This document shows positions 1 through 7,174 of a stretch of DNA of 16,699 bases, piece after piece. Each line of letters starts with the position of its first letter. Position 1 is the stretch's first letter. The stretch comes from Methanocella sp. (lineage in GTDB: Archaea > Halobacteriota > Methanocellia > Methanocellales > Methanocellaceae), in NCBI RefSeq assembly GCF_035506375.1, contig NZ_DATJPM010000088.1, forward strand, positions 1 to 16,699, read 5' to 3'. The position numbers were made by a program, and so were the translations under genes. The notes beneath the pieces are model-generated. The model was not told the DNA's origin. It searched no databases and saw only the letters and a program-made list of their open reading frames with translations.

Positions 1-94
1 CGTAGCCGACACCCTGCCCCGCAGCATGGAGATGATCGCCCTTCGCGTCAAGTACATCGAGCCCTTCCGCATCGTCGCCCTGCTCTCCTCATAA
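1..94 (+). CDS. C-terminal end of an unidentified protein (partial)
   Basis: An open frame enters from the left edge (first full codon at 2) and ends at TAA 92-94, giving about 30 residues that finish EPFRIVALLSS. The codons are GC-rich at third positions, as in the neighbouring genes, and the peptide mixes charged and hydrophobic residues like a normal protein end, so I read it as the 3' end of a real + strand gene. No motif allows identification. It is convergent with trpB2, with a repeat-rich gap between the two 3' ends. Confidence 0.5.
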   Translation, partial: VADTLPRSMEMIALRVKYIEPFRIVALLSS

Positions 95-137
95 ACCACG
101 GGGCGCATGGAGGCACCACGGAGGACACGGTTTCTTA

Positions 138-373
138 TTCACCACGGCGACACGGCGAACACGGCGCTCTTTAAAATTCGGCACGCCGGACGCACGGCGA
201 ACACGGCTTCCTGATAATATTATTAAGCAGTGGGTCTCCGAGGGGTAAGCAAGAGCGCTCCGCGCGGCGTCAGCCCCCTTCAGGAAATAAAAGTAAACAA
301 CGGGTCTCCGAGGGGGCGTCAGTCCCCTTCAGGAAATTAAAAAACGCCGTGTTCGCCGTGTCGCCGTGGTGAA
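138..373. repeat. Perfect 29-bp inverted repeat (arms 138-166 and 345-373)
   Basis: The arm at 138-166 (begins TTCACCACGGCGACACGG) is the exact reverse complement of 345-373, 29 of 29 positions, with 178 bp between. Matching stops at once on the inner side (C167 against A344) and the outer side (A137 against C374). The arms are themselves built of CACGG units. Transcription from either side could form a long stem. Confidence 0.9.
232..337. repeat. Two direct copies of a GC-rich palindromic unit
   Basis: The unit begins GGGTCTCCGAGGGG and ends GCGTCAG(C/T)CCCCTTCAGGAAAT. Copy 2 (302-337) is compact. Copy 1 (232-288) carries about 20 extra bases between the two halves. Each unit is an imperfect hairpin: CTCCGAGGGG pairs with CCCCTTCAGGA around the loop GCGTCAG. 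Both lie in the loop of the 29-bp inverted repeat, which suggests a nested repetitive element rather than a single terminator. Confidence 0.75.
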
Positions 374-427
374 CAAAGCGCCGTGTCCTCCGTGTTAATC
401 TCCGTGTTCGCCGTGGTGATTCTCTGT

Positions 428-1768
428 TCACATGCCCAGCATGGTGGCATAACTCTGCAGGTCGAGGAGTCCGTGCCCGCTGAGGTTGAACACGATGACC
501 TCTTCCTCGTTCTCGCGCTTGCACGCCTGTGCATGCCGGATGGCCGAAGCGATGGCGTGACAGGACTCAGGAGCCGCAATAATGCCCTCGGTCCTGGTGA
601 AAAGCTGCCCGGCGGCAAACGTCTCGTCCTGGGACAGGGCTTCCGCCTCGATCAGGCCCTGGTCATATAACGCGGACACGGTGGGCGCCATGCCGTGGTA
701 GCGCAGGCCGCCGGCGTGGATGGGGTCCGGCATGAAGTCGTGGCCGAGCGTATGCATCTTGAGCAGAGGGGTCATTCCGGCTGTGTCGCCAAAGTCGTAC
801 TCATATCGCGAAATGCCTCCGGCGCAGCCCGTCAGCGAAGGCACGCTTTCGGGCTCGACAGCGATGAAGCGGGCGTCGTTCTTGCCCTTCATCTTATCGT
901 AGATGAACGGGAACGTGAAGCCGGCGAAGTTACTGCCGCCGCCAACGCAAGCGATCATCTTATCGGGCTTCTCGTCGATCTTCTCGAGCTGCACACGTAC
1001 TTCCTGGCCGATAACGGTCTGGTGTAGCATGACGTGGTTCAGCACGCTGCCCAGCGAATACTTCGCATTCGGCAAGCCCACTGCCGTTTCTATGGCCTCG
1101 CTGATGGCGATGCCCAGGCTGCCGGGGCAATCAGGGTCGGCGGCCTGTGTCTTTCGGCCGAACTCCGTCTTATCGCTGGGCGAGGGGTACACGTCGGCGC
1201 CGTAGAGCTTCATGACGTATTTGCGGTAAGGCTTCTGGTCATAGGACGACCGGACCATGAACACGGTGCATTTCATGCCGAAGTAGGCCGTGGCCAGGCT
1301 CAATGCAGAGCCCCACTGGCCCGCGCCGGTCTCGGTGGTCAGGTGGTCGATGCCCTCGGCGAAATTATAATAGGCCTGGGCTATGGCGGTATTGGGCTTA
1401 TGGGAACCCACTGGTGATAGGTCTTCCCGCTTGTAATAGATGCGGGCCGGGGTCCTCAGGGCTTTTTCCAGCCGCCGGGCCCTGTATAGAGGCGATGGCC
1501 GGCCGAGCTGGGCCAGAGCCGACCGGATCTCGTCCGGTATACGGATGAAGCGCTCGGTAGAAAGCTCCTGCTTGATCAGGCCTTTAGGGAATATGGCTTC
1601 CCAGTCGGAAGGCTTCAAAGTCTCTTTAGTGCCGGGATTCAGGGCGGGCGGCAGCCCGCCGGGAATGTCGGCGACCATGTTGTACCACTTTTTGGGTATT
1701 TCATCGACGTCCAGCGTAACCTTAATCGTTTCCCGGGCCTTCGGCCTGCTGATGACTTTACCGACCAT
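428..1768 (-). CDS. trpB2: Tryptophan synthase beta-like protein, TrpB2 type
   Basis: A PLP-dependent enzyme of the tryptophan synthase beta family, which condenses indole with serine (or O-phosphoserine in some TrpB2 enzymes). The PLP lysine sits in the motif REDLSPVGSHKPNTA, and the phosphate-binding glycine run is CVGGGSNFAG. The roughly 446-residue length and the N-terminal extension before the RPSPLYRA stretch mark the longer TrpB2 class rather than TrpB1. No trpA is adjacent, as is usual for trpB2. I chose ATG 1768 because GGGTGAA lies just upstream of it (1772-1778). ATG 1780 is in frame, four residues longer, but has no ribosome site. It is transcribed alone, with TGTACA boxes upstream. 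Confidence 0.92.
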   Translation of the reverse strand: MVGKVISRPKARETIKVTLDVDEIPKKWYNMVADIPGGLPPALNPGTKETLKPSDWEAIFPKGLIKQELSTERFIRIPDEIRSALAQLGRPSPLYRARRLEKALRTPARIYYKREDLSPVGSHKPNTAIAQAYYNFAEGIDHLTTETGAGQWGSALSLATAYFGMKCTVFMVRSSYDQKPYRKYVMKLYGADVYPSPSDKTEFGRKTQAADPDCPGSLGIAISEAIETAVGLPNAKYSLGSVLNHVMLHQTVIGQEVRVQLEKIDEKPDKMIACVGGGSNFAGFTFPFIYDKMKGKNDARFIAVEPESVPSLTGCAGGISRYEYDFGDTAGMTPLLKMHTLGHDFMPDPIHAGGLRYHGMAPTVSALYDQGLIEAEALSQDETFAAGQLFTRTEGIIAAPESCHAIASAIRHAQACKRENEEEVIVFNLSGHGLLDLQSYATMLGM

Positions 1769-1795
1769 ATGTTCACCCATTAAATGTCAATAAAT

Positions 1796-1851
1796 TGTAC
1801 ACTTGTCTATCTTTCAGTACAACAATAAGCTATGTTGTATAATTATGTACA
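1796..1851 (-). promoter_or_regulatory. Candidate trpB2 promoter with TRP-box-like TGTACA sites
   Basis: Two exact TGTACA palindromes (1796-1801 and 1846-1851) and two one-mismatch versions (AGTACA 1816-1821, TGTATA 1836-1841) lie upstream of trpB2. A 7-bp inverted repeat TACAACA/TGTTGTA (1818-1824 and 1833-1839) lies among them. A TATA-like TTATACAA on the minus strand (about 1837-1844) overlaps the boxes. TGTACA is the TRP box bound by TrpY, which controls trp genes and trpB2 in Methanothermobacter; that this organism uses the same regulator is inference. Confidence 0.55.
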
Positions 1852-1924
1852 TATCGAAGAATAATAAAAAGCTTTCGCTCGATAAATGGGGCGCTCGATA
1901 TATTAGGGGTATAAAATAGATAAA

Positions 1925-1939
1925 AGAGTATTACACTCT
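1925..1939 (-). terminator. Short hairpin with T-run after the gene at 1947-2300
   Basis: On the minus strand, 8 nt past the stop codon, AGAGT-GTAAT-ACTCT forms a 5-bp stem followed by TTTATC. It is a weak but well-placed terminator for the preceding small gene and would separate it from trpB2. Confidence 0.4.
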
Positions 1940-1946
1940 GGCCCGG

Positions 1947-2300
1947 TCAGAGCCACTCTTCCAGCGTATATGCTATTTTAGCGCTGGTAATAGTACATAG
2001 CAGGTCGTCGCCGATATAGCACTCCTCTTCTGGGGAGCTTAACTGAATATGTGCGGTCATATCCTTGAAGTTGAATGTTACACGGATCTCGTTGCCGGCG
2101 TCCGTGGCCGCGAAATAGCTTATCAGCCGGCGGCCGTCCAAAAAGGCCTCTTCCTCGTCCCACTCCTCGTAGGGCGGGGCCAGCTCGTCGTTCTTCGCGA
2201 GCATGGCATAAGCGGCGTTCAGGACGATATCCAGCGATTCCTCTGAGATGACGTTCCCGTCAAGCCTGTATGCCCTGGTCGCACTATCAACTATCTTCAT
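1947..2300 (-). CDS. Unidentified acidic protein, 117 residues
   Basis: A complete small gene encoding an acidic, soluble protein (many Glu/Asp, no signal peptide or membrane segment). It ends in a short Leu/Trp tail, YTLEEWL. Third-position GC matches neighbouring genes and a TATA-like box lies about 28 nt upstream of the ATG, so it looks expressed. There is no purine-rich ribosome site before ATG 2298-2300, which fits leaderless translation. I do not recognise the family. It is flanked by trpB2 downstream and another small unidentified gene upstream on the same strand, but terminator-like sequences separate all three. Confidence 0.7.
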   Translation of the reverse strand: MKIVDSATRAYRLDGNVISEESLDIVLNAAYAMLAKNDELAPPYEEWDEEEAFLDGRRLISYFAATDAGNEIRVTFNFKDMTAHIQLSSPEEECYIGDDLLCTITSAKIAYTLEEWL

Positions 2301-2320
2301 TGATAATAGGTGGCATGGTA

Positions 2321-2335
2321 TAAGTATAAATATAT
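2321..2335 (-). promoter_or_regulatory. TATA-like box for the gene at 1947-2300
   Basis: On the minus strand ATATATTTATACTTA is centred about 28 nt before the start codon. That is the normal archaeal TATA-to-transcription-start distance, so transcription would begin at or very near the ATG (leaderless mRNA). Confidence 0.55.
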
Positions 2336-2400
2336 TTTGATATCAGCTATAAAATTTATACTTTTTATGCCAAAAAATTCCAGATTGTTACTTTTTTACG

Positions 2401-2703
2401 TCATAAGACCGTGACATGCAGGTCATATTTCGACAGGCATATGCCGGTCTTGTCGATCGCGTCGAAGAACGCATCGATGACGTCCTTCGGCCCGTGGCAG
2501 GCCGCGCCCTCGGACTCGTAGTCGAACATGAACCGCTTGGGATAGAGTACGGAAGACTGGTCGAAACTCGTCTCCAGGTCATAGCAGCGCTTGCCGAGCG
2601 AGTCCATCATTATTTTTTTAATGTCGTAGACGTGTTTTTCAAATTCCATCGTCCCCGGAAGGTCATTCCGATCCTTCGGCTTGATGGTGAATAAGGCTTT
2701 CAT
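2401..2703 (-). CDS. Unidentified protein, 100 residues
   Basis: A small soluble protein starting MKALFTIKPKD and ending KYDLHVTVL. I chose ATG 2703 because AGGAG stands 9 nt upstream; the frame is open further upstream to 2799, but that extension has a different composition and no ribosome site. No family recognised, no membrane segment. It has two Cys in the second half and a D/F-rich helix-like segment (VIDAFFDAIDK). A minus-strand T-run follows the stop (2371-2376), a plausible terminator. It is divergent from the gene at 2809, with about 105 bp shared upstream. Confidence 0.65.
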   Translation of the reverse strand: MKALFTIKPKDRNDLPGTMEFEKHVYDIKKIMMDSLGKRCYDLETSFDQSSVLYPKRFMFDYESEGAACHGPKDVIDAFFDAIDKTGICLSKYDLHVTVL

Positions 2704-2779
2704 ACAGCTTTTCTCCTGGTAATAAAGATTATATTGGCTTTGCCCGATATAATGCTTTCCTGTGGGCTGCATGGATGGC

Positions 2780-2787
2780 TTTATAAT
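2780..2787 (+). promoter_or_regulatory. TATA-like box for the gene at 2809
   Basis: TTTATAAT lies 22-29 nt before ATG 2809, and no ribosome site lies between. This spacing supports a leaderless start at 2809 rather than any of the upstream in-frame starts. Confidence 0.5.
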
Positions 2788-2808
2788 GCCGGTCAACAAT
2801 TACCTATT

Positions 2809-3159
2809 ATGGAATCTCCTTACCGGGCGGTCGTCGAGCTACTGGATCCCTATATTGTCGAAGCCTCGGGCGTGAATGTGTTCCTCTATCCCGGCACGAA
2901 GGACGAATTCGTGGATAACCTTATAAACGAGGGTGTCGTCGAGTGCATTCCCCGGTTTGCCCTGCGGTTTAAGGAACATACGATCGACCTGGACCTGCTA
3001 TATTACATCATCGACGTGATTAAGACCTGCGACGGGGGCGTCATCTTTTTTAGCCCGGAAAGCCGTGTCCTGGACCTAAAGAAGATACGCCGGCCTTCCG
3101 ACCGGCTTGATGACCTTTTTACGGATAACGCGCCGGGATACTGGAAGCCGCCGGAATAA
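2809..3159 (+). CDS. Unidentified protein, 116 residues
   Basis: A soluble protein starting MESPYRAVVELLDPYIV and ending APGYWKPPE. The pattern alternates hydrophobic strands and helices (VNVFLYPGTKDEF, DLDLLYYIIDVIKT, GGVIFFSPESRVLDL), suggesting a compact alpha/beta domain; no catalytic motif is recognised. The frame is open from 2734, but the TATA-like box at 2780-2787 argues for ATG 2809. It is divergent from the 100-residue gene and followed by a strong hairpin at 3229. Confidence 0.65.
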   Translation: MESPYRAVVELLDPYIVEASGVNVFLYPGTKDEFVDNLINEGVVECIPRFALRFKEHTIDLDLLYYIIDVIKTCDGGVIFFSPESRVLDLKKIRRPSDRLDDLFTDNAPGYWKPPE

Positions 3160-3228
3160 TCGGTTTAGAGTGCCTTAACGAGCTCTAATAGGATAATTAT
3201 ACAACACAGCAAAAATTGGCCATGATGG

Positions 3229-3249
3229 GGGCGGGCTTTCGGCCCGCCC
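3229..3249 (+). terminator. GC-rich hairpin terminator
   Basis: GGGCGGGC-TTTCG-GCCCGCCC makes a perfect 8-bp stem with a 5-nt loop, followed by AATTTCTT, about 70 nt after the stop at 3159. A weaker TTAGAG/CTCTAA pair (3165-3170 and 3183-3188) sits just after the stop. Confidence 0.55.
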
Positions 3250-3433
3250 AATTTCTTACACAGCCATTGGGATTGGATACTAAATATAATTAAGCGTTTT
3301 TTTGAAAAGCGCTTACATAATATATTCTCACGGTCGAATAATTAAAGTTTTCTATGTTTTTGCCTGGTTAATAAGGCCTTTCTCAGCAATTAATTGCCTT
3401 TCCGGTATTTCGCAGGCTGGATGGACAATAGTG

Positions 3434-3499
3434 AAATAAGCAATAATTAGGCTTATTTTTAAAAAATAAGCTCATATAGCTACGATTTTATTCGTAGCT
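3434..3499 (+). promoter_or_regulatory. Nested palindromes upstream of the SIMPL gene
   Basis: The gene-free interval 3160-3552 is AT-rich. Three overlapping or adjacent inverted repeats occur. AAATAAGC (3434-3441) pairs with GCTTATTT (3451-3458). GCTTATTTTT (3451-3460) pairs with AAAAATAAGC (3462-3471). AGCTACGA (3478-3485) pairs with TCGTAGCT (3492-3499). The first two share an arm, so they are mutually exclusive. A TATA-like CTTAAATAAAT follows at about 3498-3508. They may be operators in DNA or alternative RNA hairpins. Apart from these and the terminator I see nothing else in the interval. Confidence 0.45.
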
Positions 3500-3552
3500 T
3501 AAATAAATCTTAAATAGATACCCTCCATAGATTATAGCAGGTGATCGGTTTT

Positions 3553-4317
3553 ATGGGATACAAAAAAGGGCTTCTATTCGGCCTGGGAGCGATCGCGGCC
3601 CTGGCCATCATACTGGCGATCATGGGCAGCGCCTCGGCCGACGATACGCCTCTCGCGGCCAGTAAGGATAAGACGGTCTCCGTCACGGGCACCGGTTCCG
3701 TCTATGCCACTCCGGACATCGCGAAGTTCAGCACGGGCGTCGTTACCGAGGCGGACACGTCCGCGGACGCGATGCAAAAGAACGCGCAGCTCATGGATTC
3801 GGTCGTGAGCGCGATCAAAAGGGCGGGCATTCCCGATAAGGACATCAGGACCGGGCGCATTTCGCTGGAGCCGGTCTATAATTATTATTCTCAGCCCTCG
3901 GGGTCAACGGAAAAGCCTAAGATCGTCGGCTACAGTGCGACGAATACCGTGACGGTGACCATCCGGGACCTGTCGAAGGTGGGCGCGACCATCGATGCCG
4001 CGACGAACGCGGGCGCGAACAAGGTGAACGGCGTGTCCTTCGAGCTTTCGGACGAGCTGGCCTCCAGCGTGTATAAACAGGCCCTGACAAAGGCCGTCGC
4101 GGATGGCGTCGATAAGGCGAAGACCATCGGCGATGCCGCAGGCACGGGCTCGCTGGCGCTGAAGTCGATAACCGAGTCGGGCACATACTATCCGCAGCCC
4201 GTCTACATGGACTTTGCCGCATCGGGCGACGTGAAGGCGGCCGCAGTGCCCACGCCCGTCTCGCCTGGCGAGCAGAAGATCCAGGCCACCGTCACGATGG
4301 TCTACACGTTCGTGTAG
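3553..4317 (+). CDS. Secreted or membrane-anchored SIMPL (DUF541) domain protein
   Basis: A 254-residue protein with a positively charged start (MGYKKG), a hydrophobic segment (about residues 7-25) and a possible cleavage site after GSASA, so it is exported or N-terminally anchored. The rest is one SIMPL/DUF541 domain: TVSVTGTGSVYATPDIAKF at its start, an Ala/Lys-rich helix near residues 70-90, IRTGRISLEPVY mid-domain, and a VTMVYTFV end strand. Archaeal and bacterial members are periplasmic or cell-surface proteins of poorly defined role. GGTGAT at 3540-3545 is 7 nt before ATG 3553, which favours that start over GTG 3541. It is monocistronic, with T-runs after the stop. Confidence 0.85.
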   Translation: MGYKKGLLFGLGAIAALAIILAIMGSASADDTPLAASKDKTVSVTGTGSVYATPDIAKFSTGVVTEADTSADAMQKNAQLMDSVVSAIKRAGIPDKDIRTGRISLEPVYNYYSQPSGSTEKPKIVGYSATNTVTVTIRDLSKVGATIDAATNAGANKVNGVSFELSDELASSVYKQALTKAVADGVDKAKTIGDAAGTGSLALKSITESGTYYPQPVYMDFAASGDVKAAAVPTPVSPGEQKIQATVTMVYTFV

Positions 4318-4325
4318 CCTGGCCA

Positions 4326-4353
4326 TTTTTTTTTATTTTCTCGCGTTTTTTTT
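4326..4353 (+). terminator. Oligo-T terminator after the SIMPL gene
   Basis: Two long T-runs (4326-4334 and 4346-4353) begin 9 nt after the stop codon. This is the usual archaeal termination signal and needs no strong hairpin. The remaining gap to 4599 shows a small CCCC/GGGG hairpin (4412-4415 and 4423-4426) but no gene I can support. Confidence 0.6.
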
Positions 4354-4599
4354 GATTATTAGCTTTGTCTATTAAGCGTTCTCGCTTTTCTCCTAAGCCG
4401 TCTTTGAGCGTCCCCAACTATAGGGGCACTCCAAGAAGGCATACCGGGTAACTGCAAGAAAGATTATTATAAATCTAAAAAACACGTAAGTGGCTTTTTT
4501 ATAAGGCTTTTCTACAGTCATAAGGAGGTATACGAACGCCAGTGTAAGGGCTATTACCACGACGGATATGCCGACTTATATTTGCTCCTCGAAACTGGC

Positions 4600-7089
4600 T
4601 TATTTTTTCGTCCTTACGACCAGGACGTTACAGGGTGCGCTCTTGACGATCTCGTCCGCCGTGCTCCCGAGCAATTGTTTGTAATATGAAGGCCGCTCTG
4701 TCGCCCCGATAATGACGAGGTCGTAGCCGTCTTTGGCGGCATCGATGATGCTGTCGACGACGCTACCGCTCATGAAGATGGCGGAATGCTCCACGCCCGA
4801 GCCTTCGGCCATCCTGTTCACGTTATCGAGTATGGCCTCAGCGTTCGTTTTCTCGGACTTTTTTCCCACGTACATCGAGGTGACAATACCTTTAAACTTC
4901 TTTTGCAGGTTTAATGCGATGTCCAGGGCCCGGGTCGAATGCTGGAATCCCGTCGTAGGGACAAGGATCTTCCGGTACTTGAGCTGGGCCAGGTCGCCCG
5001 TATAGCTGAAGACGGCCACGTCGCATGGCGACTCTCTCAGGACGTTGTCAACGACGTTGCCGAACAACACCTTCTGAGTCATGGTACGCTGGCTCGAGCC
5101 CATGACGATGAGGTCGCACTTCTTTAGCTGTGCCATCTGGACGATCGCGTCGACGATGGAACGGGTCGTGATGGCCTCGGCGGTCGCCTTAACGCTGTAG
5201 CTTTTTGCCTTTTCGACGGCGCTCATGAGCATGGACGAAGTCCGCCCATTAATGATGGACGCCCCTGTCGGGAGCTGCGGCGGCACTTCCATGGCGTTGA
5301 TGATGTGGAGCATGCCGCCAGGCTCGAGCAGGTCCGATGCGATCTCCACGATGTTGTCGATGGTTTCAGGCCGTGAGATCGGGACGAGGATATTCCGGTA
5401 AACGGTCCTCTTATTTAGCAACGCGATTTTCATGGCTCTTTCACCTTCATACTTATTCTTGAGCTCTGCGGAGATCTCGGGGTGCAGCTCGTGGGCCACG
5501 CCGGGATCGGTGACCTGAGTTCCCGGGATATGGTCCCTCCAGCTTAAATTCTGGCTTTTACGATAGGCGAGGTACATCAGGACGCCCACGATAAACCAGA
5601 GCGTGCCGACGATCTTGCCGATCTGGTGCAAATTCAGCACCAGGATCCAGACGAACAAACACACGAAAAAGCCCAGGACGGGCAGGATCGGAACGTCCAG
5701 ATCCTTGCCTCTGATGTGTATGTTAAAGGCCCAGGGCGACTTGTAGGGCCGATAGAGGTCGGGCCTCTTACTCCTGAGCTTGATGAGCGAGAGGTTGACC
5801 AGCATGAACGAGACAAGGGCGCCATAATTATAAAGATCCCCCAGGATAATGGTCGGGTCTTCGGACGTCAACTTATAAGTCCCCATGACCCAGACGAAAA
5901 CGACGAAGCCGATCGACGCCAGGCTAAAGACAATGATCGTCCTCGTGGGCACGCGGTATTTCGGGTGAAGCTTGCTGAACCACTGGGGCATGATTCTGTA
6001 CCGGGCCATGGAGTACGTCACCCGGGAGGCGCCGATGACGCCGGTGTTCGTGGACATGAGCAGCATGAGGACGCCCAGCAGGCCGACCCACAGGGGCAGG
6101 AATGTGACCAGCGGGTTGGCAGGGCTCAAGCTCAGGCAAATGCCCTTGGCGACGCCCGTGACCGGGTCGTTCTGGTAGGTGGTGCCTATCGTCGTCGGCG
6201 ACATTTTTGGAAGCCCGACGGCGAGCGAACACAGCAGGAGGCCTGCGAGAATTACCGCAACGATGAGCGCCTTGGTGGCACGGGGGATGGTCCTGTCGGG
6301 GCGCTTAGTCTCCTCGGCGGCCTGCGAAATGGACTCCAGCCCGATGAAGGAGACCATGGCCACGGTGATGCCCCAGCCGAAGCTCGTCCAGGAGACGCCG
6401 GTGCCAAGCTGCGTGATGTTGTGGATGAACGTGGGCAGGTTCCAGACGAGGGCAAAGCCGATCAGGAGCAGGGCGATCTCGCTGATGATGCTGACGATCG
6501 ACAGGACTATATTCAGGTTTGCCGACTCCCGGATGCCGATGTAATTCAGCGCCATGAGCACGATGCATAATATGATGGTCGCGACGGCCTGGAACGTATA
6601 GTTCGGCGCGCCGCTGATGCCCATGGTATTGATGCTATTCAAGCCGGCCAGCGTCCCGACATACGGCACCCCGACGGAGCCGAGATTGCTTAAAAAGCTG
6701 CCCAGGTATCCCATGGTTATCCAGCCGAAGAGGGCGATGTCGATCGTATAGTCCAGCAGCAGGCCCCAGCCGGCGATGAAAGACCAGAAATCGTCGAAGG
6801 CCTCGCGGGCGAATATGGACGCTCCGCCCGCCATGGGTATGGCGGACGCCAGCTCGGCATAGCTCAAGGCCGTAAAAATATAGCCCAGGGCTGCCACGGC
6901 CAGCGCCAGCGGCGCCGCACCTGCCGCGAAGAATAATACCAGGCCCAGGGCAACGTAAATATCCGCGCCAACATCGGCAAAGCCGATGGAGAACGAGCCG
7001 AGAACTCCCAGGTCCCTTTTAAGCTTGACGACCTCAACCTTCGGCTCAGTAGCCTGTTGAGCTGCCTGCTGTTTACCCATATCTGCCAT
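4600..7089 (-). CDS. Amino-acid permease (APC family) fused to two universal stress protein domains
   Basis: An 829-residue fusion. Residues about 25-510 form a multi-span transporter of the amino acid-polyamine-organocation type: the first helix region is FSIGFADVGADIYVALG, and MAGGASIFAREAFDDFWSFIAGWGLL follows at the third. Two Usp domains follow, about 564-698 and 705-829. Each starts with YRNILVPIS or YRKILVPTT and ends with a nucleotide-pocket signature (MGSSQ...LFGNVVDNVL; IGATE...LLGSTADEIV). The Usp parts probably sense nucleotide or energy state and regulate transport in the cytoplasm; this is inference, and the substrate is unknown. ATG 7089 has GTGAT 8 nt upstream and is preferred over ATG 7095. 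Its own TATA box lies upstream. Confidence 0.88.
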   Translation of the reverse strand: MADMGKQQAAQQATEPKVEVVKLKRDLGVLGSFSIGFADVGADIYVALGLVLFFAAGAAPLALAVAALGYIFTALSYAELASAIPMAGGASIFAREAFDDFWSFIAGWGLLLDYTIDIALFGWITMGYLGSFLSNLGSVGVPYVGTLAGLNSINTMGISGAPNYTFQAVATIILCIVLMALNYIGIRESANLNIVLSIVSIISEIALLLIGFALVWNLPTFIHNITQLGTGVSWTSFGWGITVAMVSFIGLESISQAAEETKRPDRTIPRATKALIVAVILAGLLLCSLAVGLPKMSPTTIGTTYQNDPVTGVAKGICLSLSPANPLVTFLPLWVGLLGVLMLLMSTNTGVIGASRVTYSMARYRIMPQWFSKLHPKYRVPTRTIIVFSLASIGFVVFVWVMGTYKLTSEDPTIILGDLYNYGALVSFMLVNLSLIKLRSKRPDLYRPYKSPWAFNIHIRGKDLDVPILPVLGFFVCLFVWILVLNLHQIGKIVGTLWFIVGVLMYLAYRKSQNLSWRDHIPGTQVTDPGVAHELHPEISAELKNKYEGERAMKIALLNKRTVYRNILVPISRPETIDNIVEIASDLLEPGGMLHIINAMEVPPQLPTGASIINGRTSSMLMSAVEKAKSYSVKATAEAITTRSIVDAIVQMAQLKKCDLIVMGSSQRTMTQKVLFGNVVDNVLRESPCDVAVFSYTGDLAQLKYRKILVPTTGFQHSTRALDIALNLQKKFKGIVTSMYVGKKSEKTNAEAILDNVNRMAEGSGVEHSAIFMSGSVVDSIIDAAKDGYDLVIIGATERPSYYKQLLGSTADEIVKSAPCNVLVVRTKK

Positions 7090-7120
7090 GAACATCCATC
7101 ACTTCAGGAAAAATCGATAG

Positions 7121-7135
7121 AAATATGTATATAAG
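7121..7135 (-). promoter_or_regulatory. TATA-like box for the permease-Usp gene
   Basis: On the minus strand CTTATATACATATTT lies about 32-46 nt before ATG 7089. Transcription would start about 10-20 nt before the gene, leaving room for the GTGAT ribosome site. The permease is therefore probably transcribed separately from the Usp gene just upstream. Confidence 0.5.
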
Positions 7136-7174
7136 TATTGCTATCATAGCGTACTTCATTATATATACAATTTA

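Larger units (their letters stand above)
117..394. repeat. Convergent intergenic region with inverted CACGG-rich repeats
   Basis: The gene-free stretch 95-427 is dominated by short iterations of the type CACGGCGAA / CACGGAGGA with an 8-9 nt spacing on the left (about 95-210) and their reverse complement on the right (about 345-417). A 14-bp outer pair, CACGGAGGACACGG at 117-130 and its exact reverse complement at 381-394, flanks the longer inner pair listed separately. I see no credible gene here. It lies between two converging 3' ends, where repeats and terminators are tolerated. It could be a small non-autonomous or repetitive element, or act as a long bidirectional hairpin; the sequence does not decide. 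Confidence 0.75.

Noticed and set aside
95..427. CACGG repeats considered as a CRISPR array
   Set aside because: Units are only 8-9 nt, have no regular spacers, and are inverted between left and right halves.
4522..4529. Strong ribosome-site-like AAGGAGGT in the gap after the SIMPL gene
   Set aside because: No ATG follows within a useful distance; the nearest GTG (4542) is followed at once by TAA. Treated as chance or decay.
5626..6570. Long + strand open frame (314 codons) opposite the permease
   Set aside because: It is an antisense shadow of the permease gene: extremely rich in Asp, Gln, Gly and Arg, without hydrophobic core patterns, and the minus-strand frame has clear transporter and Usp motifs.
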